From a bacterium (GTDB lineage: Bacteria; Planctomycetota; Planctomycetia; Kolteriales; Kolteriaceae): a stretch of 60,717 nucleotides of DNA. The notes under the pieces are model-generated. The model saw only the letters and a program-made list of their open reading frames with translations, was not told where the DNA came from and did no database searches. The DNA lies in contig JAIEPU010000002.1 of NCBI GenBank assembly GCA_019748235.1, positions 1 through 60,717 of the forward strand, given 5' to 3'. Below are positions 18,987 to 28,146 of this stretch, piece after piece; within the stretch, counting starts at the first letter, position 1, and the number at the start of each line of letters is the position of its first letter. The position numbers were made by a program, and so were the translations under genes.

Positions 18987-20786
18987 TCAGCCCCTCGGAA
19001 GAAGGGCTTCGAAGTTCCTCTCTCCTCTGTTCCACTGCAGATGAATCGCATCTTGACCGAGCGTCGCGTCGGCTCGAAAGGGTCGACCGTCGAGTGATAA
19101 TCCCCAGCCGACGCAGATTCGCTCGGCTTTCGCCGAAAGTATCTCGCATCGCTGGTTTGATTCGGGCGAATAAAACCGCGGGGCATAGGAACTAGGCCTT
19201 ACGTCGACTCGATCGAATTGACCGATGGGACGCCAAAACAAGGATCCACGCCTCGTGGCAATGGTGTAGCCTTCCCCCACCGGTGCTGCGGTCGTACTCG
19301 GCGCCCAATGAATCAAGCTCGTACCAACATGACGAGACGAGCACTCCGCGATGTCGACACAAAACCAAGTTCCGTCGTCCGCGAAAAACCAGAAGCGGGT
19401 CACCTCTTGTATTCCGAGGAATGAATAGCCGTCATGGGATGCACGAACCCAGCGTCCCGTTGGAGTTCTTCCCAAGTCGCGGTGTATCACATGACCCCGC
19501 CGACCCATTCGAAAGCTCGACCATGTGTCTGCAAGCTCCGCTCCATCGATCATGAGGACATTGTGTGCCGATGTCGCGCGGTAGGTCGTTCTTTCCGAAC
19601 CCGTGTAGCTGTGCGTGCCGCTGTCGACAATGAGGGGCTCACCGAATGCCGACAACTCGTATCCCAATAGATCGGCATGGGCATGAGCGGGTAATTCATC
19701 TGGGCCTAGGTTTCCCGCGTCGAAAACGAGCTGATGATCTTCGACACGATGGACGTAGTAATCACCGATCCATTCAGATCGATGCCGACCGACTGCTGGT
19801 CGAACGCTTTGACAATCCACTCCGTCCAGCGAGCTGTCCCCGAATAGAGGAATCGATCCGTTGGGATGGCGAATGCCGATCAAGAACGAATCCATTCGCC
19901 GTGCGGTTTCACTCCATCGTTGACTGAGCTCTTGATCTTTGAAGGACGACACGATGCTCAATTCGCGCAGTCCCCGCGCGAGATCCGCCTGGTACATGGG
20001 AGACCGTTCGTAATGCTCTCCCCAAGGTAATAATTGGTCGGCAATACACTGCTGCATGAGGTCAGAACCGAGCTTCCACCAGCGATCCGCATCAGGCCCC
20101 TTGAAGAACACACCTGCCGCCGACAGAGCGCGAGCATTTTCCCAAAGGTGGTTTCCGCCAAGATCTCGTTCCAATCGGCGTTCGAGCCATCGAAGCTGGA
20201 GAACTAATGACGAAATCCAGCGCTGACGATCTTTGTTCGCCGGCACACCTTCAGCGAGAAGTCGGAACCAAACCCAAACACGTCGCGAAATACAATAGGG
20301 ATGCGAAGCGACCTTATTCGGCCGATGTTCGTAACAGTCGAGCCAGCTATTCACGACCTCTTGAACGAGCACTCGCTGTTTCTCGTTCCATCCCCGGTCC
20401 GCGATACCGAGAAGGTATTCGTGATACTGAAGGTGAAATTCCCAAAGCGGAGGCATGAGTGATCGTGCCGGCGGCTCCCAATGAATCGGCCGATGCACCC
20501 CACCCTCCAAGTTGAGAAGCGACAATCGCCCTTCCGCCAGTTGATCGGCCACGGCGGTGGATGACGAATGCGGAAGCTCGGCCCATCGAGAAAGAGATTC
20601 AAAGCGGATTGTGGGAAAAGGATCGCCTGAAGGAAGCCTCTGGCGGCTCCCGATGCGATCACGAACGTGGTAGTAAAGGCGGCGCGCAAGCTGTTCCGGC
20701 CGATGGTACCAAAGAATCCATCGCCAGCGATCCAGTTGTTCGAACGCTGATCGACCAAAGCCGATCGCCGCGCTCACGCTCCCCAC
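18987..20786 (-). CDS. Heparinase II/III family polysaccharide lyase-like protein
   Basis: A 599-residue protein starting at GTG (20786), 13 bases inside the end of the upstream gene. The N-terminal (alpha/alpha) toroid is followed by the heparinase II/III C-terminal domain with 'PAHAHADLLGYELSAFGEPLIVDSG' and 'TYRATSAHNVLMIDG', which hold the conserved His and Tyr residues. No signal peptide is evident, as is usual for the members found in exopolysaccharide clusters, where they are thought to tailor or degrade the polymer. The overlap with the oxidoreductase gene suggests a translation-coupled pair. Confidence 0.88.
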   Translation of the reverse strand: MGSVSAAIGFGRSAFEQLDRWRWILWYHRPEQLARRLYYHVRDRIGSRQRLPSGDPFPTIRFESLSRWAELPHSSSTAVADQLAEGRLSLLNLEGGVHRPIHWEPPARSLMPPLWEFHLQYHEYLLGIADRGWNEKQRVLVQEVVNSWLDCYEHRPNKVASHPYCISRRVWVWFRLLAEGVPANKDRQRWISSLVLQLRWLERRLERDLGGNHLWENARALSAAGVFFKGPDADRWWKLGSDLMQQCIADQLLPWGEHYERSPMYQADLARGLRELSIVSSFKDQELSQRWSETARRMDSFLIGIRHPNGSIPLFGDSSLDGVDCQSVRPAVGRHRSEWIGDYYVHRVEDHQLVFDAGNLGPDELPAHAHADLLGYELSAFGEPLIVDSGTHSYTGSERTTYRATSAHNVLMIDGAELADTWSSFRMGRRGHVIHRDLGRTPTGRWVRASHDGYSFLGIQEVTRFWFFADDGTWFCVDIAECSSRHVGTSLIHWAPSTTAAPVGEGYTIATRRGSLFWRPIGQFDRVDVRPSSYAPRFYSPESNQRCEILSAKAERICVGWGLSLDGRPFRADATLGQDAIHLQWNRGERNFEALLPRG

Positions 20787-22930
20787 GGTATCTCAACCTC
20801 CAAAGGTGTTTCCATCCGAAGTGATTGAACGGCACGAAGCGAGGCGGCGGTAACCGCCAGCATCTCTTCCACGGGAATGGGTAACGTTCCCGTTTCAATG
20901 CCAAAGCGGAATGCGTTGATCTCTTCCGAGTACCCCTTCTGTTGAGACCACCAACGCCGGCGAGTCATGACCCGCCCCTGCCGGCGAATCTCGACTTTTC
21001 GGAAATCGTCCAAGATTCCGGTCATGCCGCCACCAAAGATTTCGACGCGCTCCTTTCCCGCCGATCGATCTCCCGTCGACGAGTAAAGGATGGTTGCCAC
21101 GCTCCCATCCGCGAATCGAAGTTGAATCGAGGCATTATCCTCAAGTCCGAGACCTGCGGTATGGCCGGCAATCGATTCGGTATAGACGCGAATCGGAAGT
21201 GAACCGACGAGAAATGTCGCCAGGTCGATGGCATGACACGCTTCGCCGATGATTCGTCCCCCTCCGATCTCTGGATCGTGAATCCAATGATCGGCGGGGA
21301 TAGCGCCTGCATTGAAGCGAATCGTCAACGCTTTGGGATCGGTCGACGTCGCGAATGCCTCTCGCAGAATCTGTGCACCAGGGGAAAACCGGCGATTGAA
21401 ACCCATCATCCAAACCGGGCAAGATTCTCCGAGCGACCGGAGTCCATCGACCCATTCGTCGAGTTGATCCGACGAAATCGCGAGAGGCTTTTCCATGAAG
21501 AGATGCTTGCCGGAATTGAGCACGTCGAGCCCTTGTGGAACGTGCAAGTGATGTCGCGTCGCCAATACGACGGCAGAAGTCTGTGAATCTGCAACGACCT
21601 CATCAACACTCGTGCCGGCGAAAGAGAATTGATAACGCTTCGCCAGATTGCGAGCGGAAAGGCCCCGGGCGGATATCAGTCCCCGTGCTTCGAATTGTTT
21701 GGTCCGAAGGAATGCCGGGACGAGTGTTGACGATGCGAAATTGCCGGTCCCGACGAAGCTGATTCCATTTCCACGGCAGGGAAGAATCTGAGATCGAGGC
21801 ATTTCAACACGCCGCGAAAGCTCGCTTTCCGGATAGGTCAAGACGATGCCCAGATAGGCCTCGCTTTCGCCTTCGATCATGGAGTAGGCATCGGCCGCAT
21901 CGTTGATCGAGTAGCGGTGACTCGTCAAATACTCAACGGGCAGACGGCCGGCCGCCATCTGGTCGAGCACGGCTTGAATATTTCTCTGCTCGGTCCAGCG
22001 AACGTAGCTGATTGGATAATCGTGTCCCAACTCTTCGTAATTCGAGTCGTATCGTCCCGGGCCATACGATCGTGAAACGATGAGCTCGAGTTCCTTGTGG
22101 TAGAACTCACGGCGCGGAACCTCGAGCCCGACGGCACCAACCGCAATCACCTTTCCTTTGTCCCGTGAAAGTTCGGCGGCCAGTTCGAGCGGCGCGTTCG
22201 ATGACGTCGATGCCGTGATGAGGACGGCGTCCGCACCGCCGGAAGGAGAGATCTGATTCAAGATATCGTGAACGTGGTTCGATCCTCCGACGAACTCGGC
22301 TCCCATTCGTTGGGCAAGTTCGTACTTGTTGGCATCAATATCGGTCCCGATCACTCGACAACCAGCCGACTTCAACAACGCGACGGTGATCTGTCCAATC
22401 AAACCAAGGCCGACAACGACAACAACATCGCCGATGCTTACGCCGGAAAGCCTGACTCCCTGCAGCGCGATCGATGCGATGACGCCGTATGCGGCATGTT
22501 CGAATGGAACTTCATCGGGAATACGGGCGACGAGATTCTTTCCGACCGTCACAACGCCGGCGTGAGAGCCGTTTGACACCACCCGGTCGCCAACCTTGAA
22601 CTCGCGGACACCAGCGCCGACTTCAATGACTACCCCGGCGGAAGAATACCCAAGGGGCATCGGCTGATCGAGACGTGCCCGCACCTGTCTGAGCGTATTG
22701 GCGAATCCCTCTTGCTTCAGTTTCTCAAGCACGCGGCGCACGTGATCAGGACGCTGCCTTGCTTTTTCGACTAACGACTGCCGAGCGAGTTCGATGGTGG
22801 AGCGTTCGGTGCCGGCGGAAATGACGGAGGCACGATTGGAAATGAGAACTTGACCGGGACCGCAGATAGGAGCGGGTATCTCTGCGACCTCTGTCGCCTC
22901 GCCGTTGATCGGTTGAATGACTTGTAACAC
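20774..22930 (-). CDS. Fused zinc-type dehydrogenase and Gfo/Idh/MocA oxidoreductase
   Basis: The frame is open to 22966, but the GTG at 22930 has GGGAGG 8 nt upstream and begins the family-typical 'VLQVIQPINGEATEVAEIPAP', giving 718 residues. Residues ~1-360 are an MDR dehydrogenase ('GYSSAGVVIEVG', 'FEHAAYGVIASIALQGVR', nucleotide loop 'VVVVGLGLIGQITV'). Residues ~390-718 are a second Rossmann enzyme ('ISFVGTGNFASSTL', 'LFMEKPLAIS', 'GGGRIIGEACHAIDLATFL'). This two-domain protein usually sits next to heparinase II/III genes in polysaccharide loci, as here, and is presumed to oxidise a sugar. Reaction unknown. Confidence 0.88.
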   Translation of the reverse strand: MLQVIQPINGEATEVAEIPAPICGPGQVLISNRASVISAGTERSTIELARQSLVEKARQRPDHVRRVLEKLKQEGFANTLRQVRARLDQPMPLGYSSAGVVIEVGAGVREFKVGDRVVSNGSHAGVVTVGKNLVARIPDEVPFEHAAYGVIASIALQGVRLSGVSIGDVVVVVGLGLIGQITVALLKSAGCRVIGTDIDANKYELAQRMGAEFVGGSNHVHDILNQISPSGGADAVLITASTSSNAPLELAAELSRDKGKVIAVGAVGLEVPRREFYHKELELIVSRSYGPGRYDSNYEELGHDYPISYVRWTEQRNIQAVLDQMAAGRLPVEYLTSHRYSINDAADAYSMIEGESEAYLGIVLTYPESELSRRVEMPRSQILPCRGNGISFVGTGNFASSTLVPAFLRTKQFEARGLISARGLSARNLAKRYQFSFAGTSVDEVVADSQTSAVVLATRHHLHVPQGLDVLNSGKHLFMEKPLAISSDQLDEWVDGLRSLGESCPVWMMGFNRRFSPGAQILREAFATSTDPKALTIRFNAGAIPADHWIHDPEIGGGRIIGEACHAIDLATFLVGSLPIRVYTESIAGHTAGLGLEDNASIQLRFADGSVATILYSSTGDRSAGKERVEIFGGGMTGILDDFRKVEIRRQGRVMTRRRWWSQQKGYSEEINAFRFGIETGTLPIPVEEMLAVTAASLRAVQSLRMETPLEVEIPWGA

Positions 22931-23089
22931 TCGATCGGCCTCCCTGCCCTCGCGACGAGATGTCAAAGCTCCAAGCCCCCCAGCCCTTTGCGGGGCGGGG
23001 TCGCATCCATCACTTGTCGCGGACAGGGATTGTCGAACGTGCCCAACTTTGGGTCAAGGGAGGCATTCGAAACAGATGACAAAACGCCG

Positions 23090-23482
23090 TCAGGCAGGCG
23101 AAAGGCCTGGCAGAGTACCCTCTTGCGAACCTTGCTTAGCCGCGTCGAGCGCGTCGGCCACCACGTTCTCTAAACACGCGATGTATTCCATGAATCGCTG
23201 CCGACCGATCTCGGTGAGCCGACACAGCGTTTGAGGCCTGTTGTGGTGGGAACCCTTTTGGATTTCGACGAGGTCCGCCTCCTGCAGCATCTGCAAGTGA
23301 CGACTTAAGTTTCCATCGGTCAATTGGCAGCTATGTTTCAGGTCATTGAAAACCAAACCTTCGGGATGCGCCACCAGCGATGTCAGTATGCTTAGTCGGG
23401 CACGCTCATGAAAGAGCCGATCAAGGCCAGCATAGGCGAAACGACCTTCTCCATTCGTTTCAGGGCGTTCTGCGTTATCCAT
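23090..23482 (-). CDS. Winged-helix transcriptional regulator
   Basis: A 130-residue protein with one winged HTH: 'HERARLSILTSLVAHPEGLVF', the recognition helix region 'LTDGNLSRHLQMLQEADLV', and a wing ending 'TLCRLTEIGRQRF'. This is the HTH_27/ArsR-like pattern without metal-binding Cys residues. It overlaps the upstream six-helix membrane protein by 8 bases. Such regulator-plus-membrane-protein pairs are common, often autoregulated, with the ligand unknown. The palindrome at 24100-24114 is a candidate operator. Confidence 0.82.
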   Translation of the reverse strand: MDNAERPETNGEGRFAYAGLDRLFHERARLSILTSLVAHPEGLVFNDLKHSCQLTDGNLSRHLQMLQEADLVEIQKGSHHNRPQTLCRLTEIGRQRFMEYIACLENVVADALDAAKQGSQEGTLPGLSPA

Positions 23483-24083
23483 GACGACGCTCCAAATTCC
23501 AGTAGAGAACGGCGGCCGCGAGCAACTGACCGACGCCGAAGGTCAATCCCATCGTCCAGGGTGACAATGCGTAGTCATCTTGAGCGACAACAAGGCACAT
23601 GCTTCCGGCGACGAGATAGAACAATGCGATCCAAAATGTGGCATGCGGCAACAGACGATACGAGGCAAAAATACCCAAGCTAAACACGATTGCCCAGAGG
23701 CCTGGAAGCATCCAAACTTGTCCGGGGGCCGAGCGGATGATCACGAAGGTCAACATCGCGCCGGCGACCATCGAGGGGAGAAACTGCTCGACTGCCAACA
23801 GGGTCAATTCGCGCTGAAGCGGGCGATCGGTTCGCCAAGTCCGGTAAGTCATTTCGATACCTGCCGCCACGAAACTAAGGACGGCAGCCCCCATCCAGAG
23901 ACAGAGATACGAACTAATCGCGGAGACGGGGTCGGGAAGAACAATTGCTTGGATGATCGCCGCCGACATGGCTAAAAGCCCGGAAAAGGCGACGGGAACG
24001 GAACGATACCCTCTGAAAACGGTCGTCCGCGCCATTTGCAGACGAATCTCAGAGATTTGGGCCATCGCCTCGCGAAGTTCCAC
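23475..24083 (-). CDS. Six-helix integral membrane protein of unknown function
   Basis: A 202-residue protein starting at GTG (24083) with AGGGGA about 7 nt upstream. Six hydrophobic segments are visible: 'VPVAFSGLLAMSAAIIQAIV', 'ISSYLCLWMGAAVLSFVAA', 'FLPSMVAGAMLTFVII', 'MLPGLWAIVFSLGIFAS', 'FWIALFYLVAGSMCLVVA' and 'WTMGLTFGVGQLLAAAVLYW'. The N-terminal 25 residues are amphipathic and cytosolic. No transporter or enzyme motif is recognised. Gene order and overlap suggest it works with the downstream winged-helix regulator, perhaps as its sensor or target. Confidence 0.75.
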   Translation of the reverse strand: MELREAMAQISEIRLQMARTTVFRGYRSVPVAFSGLLAMSAAIIQAIVLPDPVSAISSYLCLWMGAAVLSFVAAGIEMTYRTWRTDRPLQRELTLLAVEQFLPSMVAGAMLTFVIIRSAPGQVWMLPGLWAIVFSLGIFASYRLLPHATFWIALFYLVAGSMCLVVAQDDYALSPWTMGLTFGVGQLLAAAVLYWNLERRHG

Positions 24084-24099
24084 GCGATCTTCCCCTTCT

Positions 24100-24148
24100 G
24101 TAGAGAAACTCTACCATGCAAAGTAACTGACGAGAATACGCGGGTCAA
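24100..24148 (-). promoter_or_regulatory. Promoter and palindromic operator upstream of the membrane protein/regulator operon
   Basis: On the minus strand TTGACC (24148-24143), a 17-bp spacer and TACTTT (24125-24120) form a weak -35/-10 pair. It is followed at once by the perfect inverted repeat GTAGAG-ttt-CTCTAC (24114-24100), which lies 17 nt before the GTG start and would cover the transcription start. This is the position of an autorepressor operator. Confidence 0.45.
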
Positions 24149-24659
24149 GCATCCGTTTGGGCAAGAGTATCTGGAGGCTTGGTCCGCTCCCCACCGTTGA
24201 GTGCAATCGAGAATTCTGTTTAAACTTTCGCCGATCCTGTCCGATCTTACCGACAAACTCCCCTACCCTTCGCGAGGAAACCTCTGAAGAACCGGAATTT
24301 CCGGCCTTGCTTGTTGATTTCACAAGAGTGAGAGCCCAAACTACGGACCAGTTGGTAATTGCGCTCGCCGCGCGATCTTGGCCAAAACCTCGCTGAAAGG
24401 AGCGTTTACCCCGATGGGGGTCCGCCTCGGCGAGGAATCGTCAGGGTCGTAATTGCCAAGTCGCATGATTCCTCAAGGGATGGTCCGCGCCATTTGCCGA
24501 TGAGGATGGTGTGGAAATAGGCAATTAGTCTTTGTCTGGTCCTATTCGTCTCGTTTCCGATCGATTTTCGTCGTTCGAGAACCGACCGTAAATGATTGAA
24601 TTGAAAGACGATCGATCGACTGGACAAGGGTTCTTGAAGAAACCGACGGCAAGTCAACG
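24149..24659. other. Intergenic region upstream of the T6SS cluster
   Basis: About 510 bases before tssA without a convincing gene. TTGAGT (24197-24202), a 16-bp spacer and TTTAAA (24219-24224) could be a rightward promoter, which would leave a long leader of over 400 nt. No sigma-54 -24/-12 pair with the right spacing was found. Confidence 0.35.
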
Positions 24660-25772
24660 ATGGCTGATCAAGTCTTAGATGGTCTGACGGAACAAGTCCT
24701 TCGCCCCCTCTCCGGCGAAGTCGGCGAGGATTTGGCACAGACAAGTTCGATTGAACTCATTCAGATTCGCAATCAATTCAATGATAGTAGCCGCGACTTC
24801 CGTCTTCTCTACGAGAATGGGCGCACCATCCTCGCCGAGAAGTCGAAAGACCTTTGGGCGGCCTGGGCACTGGTCGGCGGACTTCTCTGGTCGAAGCAAT
24901 TCGATTCGACGGAAGCATTCGCCGCCAGTTGCAAAATCGTGCAAGGCCTCTGCGAGAAGTATTGGCAAAGGATCTACCCAGAGTCGCGCGGACTTCGCAG
25001 CACGCTCCTCATGCAGATCGCGAAGTGGTGGAATACGTTCGCCGTCCGCTGCACCGAAGGAGCTGACCCTGCTGCCTTGAAGGCTGGGCATGACGCACTC
25101 GTCGCGCTGCAACAGCACCTTCTGAGTGTGACGGACGGAAATACCGATCACGACAAGGCGCGCGTACTTCCCGCGCTGTCGACGCTTCCGACCATCATCG
25201 GAACCCTTGCCAAATTTCTCTCCGAACCGGCGACCGGTCAAGCGGCTTCATCAACGACCGGCGAACAACAGACCGCGGCGGCCTCTACGACTACGGAAAG
25301 CGGACACGGCCAGAGAGAATCGGCCTCGTCGTCTTCCGCGCAGGAAGAAGTGAGCGCTGCCGCTCCACGCGTCGTTGATTCCTTGGAAAAGGCCTTTGAA
25401 AAGGCATGCGAGAAGATTCGCGGCGGTTCCATCGAGGAAGCGCTGACTGGATTCCAAGCAACACTTCGCAATCACGGAGAATTTGCCGCCCAATTTCGCG
25501 GCAGAGTCTTCTTAGGTGAGCTCTATCTTCGCGCGGGTCTCCCCACCCATGCCAAGCGAGTCCTTCAATACACGCACGACGAGATCGAGAAAATTCGACT
25601 TGCGGATTGGGATCCAAAACTTTGCAGTCGCCTCTGGTCAAATCTGATTCAATCACATCAGAAGGCGAAAGACGAAAAGCCGAACGACAAATTGTTGGCG
25701 GACTTATTTACTAATCTTTGCCGAATCGATCCGTCGACGGCGGCATCGCTCGAACCGATCAAGACGAGTTGA
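24660..25772 (+). CDS. tssA: Type VI secretion system protein TssA
   Basis: A 370-residue protein. Residues ~20-130 carry the ImpA_N domain pattern: 'SRDFRLLYENGRTILAEKSKDLWAAWAL' then 'GLCEKYWQRIYPESRGLRSTLLMQIAKWW'. Residues ~190-245 are a Ser/Thr/Ala/Gln-rich linker, and residues ~250-365 form a helical VasJ-like C-terminal domain ('AFEKACEKIRGGSIEEALTGFQ'). TssA caps the growing tail and coordinates baseplate and sheath assembly. The gene opens a rightward T6SS block and is 25 bases from tssB. Confidence 0.9.
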   Translation: MADQVLDGLTEQVLRPLSGEVGEDLAQTSSIELIQIRNQFNDSSRDFRLLYENGRTILAEKSKDLWAAWALVGGLLWSKQFDSTEAFAASCKIVQGLCEKYWQRIYPESRGLRSTLLMQIAKWWNTFAVRCTEGADPAALKAGHDALVALQQHLLSVTDGNTDHDKARVLPALSTLPTIIGTLAKFLSEPATGQAASSTTGEQQTAAASTTTESGHGQRESASSSSAQEEVSAAAPRVVDSLEKAFEKACEKIRGGSIEEALTGFQATLRNHGEFAAQFRGRVFLGELYLRAGLPTHAKRVLQYTHDEIEKIRLADWDPKLCSRLWSNLIQSHQKAKDEKPNDKLLADLFTNLCRIDPSTAASLEPIKTS

Positions 25773-25797
25773 CACCTAGACGATAAGGAGCACGGGC

Positions 25798-26304
25798 ATG
25801 GCCATTAATGATCAGCAAAACGAGAAAGCCCGAATCAATCTCGAATACAAGTCGAAAATCCAGGGAGGGCGAAGCGTTAAGCTCCCCTACCGCATGATGG
25901 TTCTGGGAGATTTCAGCCCCAACCACGCGGAAAAGGAAAAGGCGATCGGCGATCGCCGGTCTTGGCAGATCGACAAGTCGACCTTCAACCAGGTCATGTC
26001 CGAGATGGCTCCGACGATCGAGCTTACCGTCGAAAACAAGCTCGAGGAGACCGACGGTGAGCCAAAGATGATGGGGGTCAAACTCGATTTCAAGAATCGT
26101 GATGACTTCCATCCCGAAAAGCTGATCGAGATGGTTCCGGAACTCAAGGAACTTGCGAGCATCCGCGACCTCGTGAAGGACCTTCGTAGCCGAATGGTTC
26201 GAAGCGACGATCTTCGCAAGGCGGTCGAAGCTGTACTTCGAGATCCAGAAAAGCGAAAGAAGCTCGAGCAAGAGCTGACCACACGTCGGCAGAAAGAAGA
26301 GTAA
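25798..26304 (+). CDS. tssB: Type VI secretion sheath small subunit TssB
   Basis: A 168-residue protein of normal TssB (VipA/ImpB) length. Conserved elements are 'ARINLEYKSKIQGGRSVKLPYRMMVLGDF', the 'KLDFKNRDDFHPEKL' block and the C-terminal 'LEKKLEQELTTRR'-type helix that contacts TssC. TssB and TssC form the contractile sheath in the cytoplasm. AAGGAG stands 8 nt before the ATG. The 294-base gap to tssC is longer than usual. Confidence 0.95.
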   Translation: MAINDQQNEKARINLEYKSKIQGGRSVKLPYRMMVLGDFSPNHAEKEKAIGDRRSWQIDKSTFNQVMSEMAPTIELTVENKLEETDGEPKMMGVKLDFKNRDDFHPEKLIEMVPELKELASIRDLVKDLRSRMVRSDDLRKAVEAVLRDPEKRKKLEQELTTRRQKEE

Positions 26305-26598
26305 TCTTCTTCGTCGGAAAATCGCATCTCTGCTCTTTCTCTGAGAGCGTCACTTCGTGACAATGGCGTTCAAGCAAATTCAACGCGACCTCCAAGCCGG
26401 ATACCCGAGACGGAGGCTCGCGAGAGTTAAACGAGCAAACAAGTGCTCCCAGTTTGCCGCCGTCACGCGATGATGAGGTGGATGCCCGGTAGGGTACAGG
26501 CGATCGATTCCGACGAACGATTTGAAACATACAGTTGGAACACGACCCACGAGTGAGAGAAACGGCGGACCGGCCGCCCGAAGGTGAAAGAGAGCAGC
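26305..26598 (+). other. tssB-tssC intergenic leader
   Basis: No gene is seen in these 294 bases. A perfect small hairpin GTCAC-ttc-GTGAC lies at 26349-26361. The shadow frames are out of character with the surrounding coding sequence. Confidence 0.4.
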
Positions 26599-28083
26599 AT
26601 GTCTGAGCAAGAACAACAAGCCCAAGGCAAACAAGAAGTCGTTCTCGAAGGGCCATCCCTTCTCGATCAAATCCTTCAGAAGAGTCCTGAGAAACAGAAA
26701 TCGGGACTCGACCTCGCCCTTGATGCATTCCTCGCGGGACTGACCCCTGAGGACGTCATCGATCGCACCGCGGCTGATCGTGTGATCGCACGGCTCGAAG
26801 AGAAGCTTCAAGATCAGGTCTCCGCGATTCTGCATCATCCGCAAATGCAGGGATTGGAAGCGGCGTGGAAGGCGCTCGACCAGATGGTCCAGCGGACCGA
26901 CTTCCTTGCGGAAGATCGCGTCATCATTGAAATCGTCAACGTCAGCAAAGACGAATTGATGACCGATTTCCAGGAGCACCCGGCCGACATGATTCGGACC
27001 GGTCTCTACGACAAGGTCTACACACAGGCCTACGATCGACCCGGTGCCTATCCTTACGGCATCATGATCGGCAACTACGAGTTCAGCAACACCGCCGAGG
27101 ATCTGCAGCTTCTCTCGGATATCGGAAACGTGGCTCGCGCCGCTCACTGTCCGTTCATCGGATCGATTTCATCGAACTTCTTCGGCTTCGGTTCGCTGGA
27201 AGAATTCTCGAAGAAGCACTTCGACGATCTCCGCAACTTGCTCGACGGCCCGGAATTCATCGCGTTCAAGAACTTCCGCAAGACGGAAGCCTCGCGCTAT
27301 GTCGGGTTGACGATTCCACGATTCCTGCTTCGTCATCCGTACGGCAACAACAACAAGGTCAAAAGCTTCCAGAATTTCGTCGAAGAAATTCACGCCGAGA
27401 ACGAACACGAGAAATTCCTCTGGGGAAATGCAGCGTTTGCATTTGGCGCGGTGAGTTCGCGAAGCTTCACCAAGCATGGCTGGATGGACGATGTCTGTGG
27501 TCGCCGAGCGGGAGGCAAATTCGAAAGCTTGCCGATTCACACCTATGAGGTCGGTGGCCGTTCGCTTTACAAGGTTCCGACCGAATCTTGGATCACGGAA
27601 ACGAACGAAAAGAACTGGGCCGACCTCGGCTTCATTCCTCTCGTCTCGTACGAGAACCAAGATTTCGCGGTCTTCTTCAGTTCACAATCGCTCCGGCAGC
27701 CGGACGATGAACTGATCAATGCTCAGGACCGAGCCAACGAACAGCTCGGGGCGAACCTGGCGAATATCATGCTCGTCTCGCGCTTCGTTCACTACCTTAA
27801 AGCGATCCTTCGAGATAACTTGGGATCGAAGACGAGCACCGCCCGCATGAAGAAGGAACTGGATGACTGGATCAAGCAGTATTGGGTTGACATGCCCGAT
27901 CCCGATCCAATCACGATGGCTCGGAAGCCTCTCCGAAAATACAAGCTCGACATCAAGGAGAAGGAAGACCAACCGGGATACTTCTACATCGATTTCGAGA
28001 TGACCCCGCACAGCCGATTCGTCGGGGCGGATATTTCTCTCTCCCTCGTGGCGGACGTGCCCGAAGGAAAGGCGGAAGGTTAG
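26599..28083 (+). CDS. tssC: Type VI secretion sheath large subunit TssC
   Basis: A 494-residue protein from the ATG at 26599 (AAAGAGAG upstream); GTG at 26584 is in frame but lacks a site. TssC (VipB/ImpC) signatures are complete: 'WKALDQMVQRTDFL', 'AYPYGIMIGNYEF', 'FLLRHPYGNNNKVKSF', 'FLWGNAAFAFGAV', 'GRRAGGKFESLPIHTYEV', and the C-terminal 'YFYIDFEMTPHSRFVGADISLSL'. With TssB it polymerises into the sheath whose contraction fires the Hcp tube. It ends just before a GC-rich hairpin that separates it from hcp. Confidence 0.97.
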   Translation: MSEQEQQAQGKQEVVLEGPSLLDQILQKSPEKQKSGLDLALDAFLAGLTPEDVIDRTAADRVIARLEEKLQDQVSAILHHPQMQGLEAAWKALDQMVQRTDFLAEDRVIIEIVNVSKDELMTDFQEHPADMIRTGLYDKVYTQAYDRPGAYPYGIMIGNYEFSNTAEDLQLLSDIGNVARAAHCPFIGSISSNFFGFGSLEEFSKKHFDDLRNLLDGPEFIAFKNFRKTEASRYVGLTIPRFLLRHPYGNNNKVKSFQNFVEEIHAENEHEKFLWGNAAFAFGAVSSRSFTKHGWMDDVCGRRAGGKFESLPIHTYEVGGRSLYKVPTESWITETNEKNWADLGFIPLVSYENQDFAVFFSSQSLRQPDDELINAQDRANEQLGANLANIMLVSRFVHYLKAILRDNLGSKTSTARMKKELDDWIKQYWVDMPDPDPITMARKPLRKYKLDIKEKEDQPGYFYIDFEMTPHSRFVGADISLSLVADVPEGKAEG

Positions 28084-28111
28084 CAAATCGCTTTCCGCGA
28101 AGGGAAAAGAT

Positions 28112-28146
28112 GTCGGGGCAGGCTCAGAGGCCGGCCCCGACTTTCA
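28112..28146 (+). terminator. Hairpin/terminator after tssC
   Basis: GTCGGGGC (28112-28119) pairs perfectly with GCCCCGAC (28134-28141), followed by TTTCAC. The T-run is short, so partial termination or 3'-end protection is likely. It isolates hcp from tssABC transcripts. Confidence 0.6.

Noticed and set aside
24025..24497. 15-nt direct repeat GTCCGCGCCATTTGC at 24025 and 24483
   Set aside because: One copy is in a coding region, the flanks do not match, and nothing mobile is near.
26380..27147. 255-codon minus-strand frame
   Set aside because: It is antisense to tssC and extends into non-coding leader; no motif.
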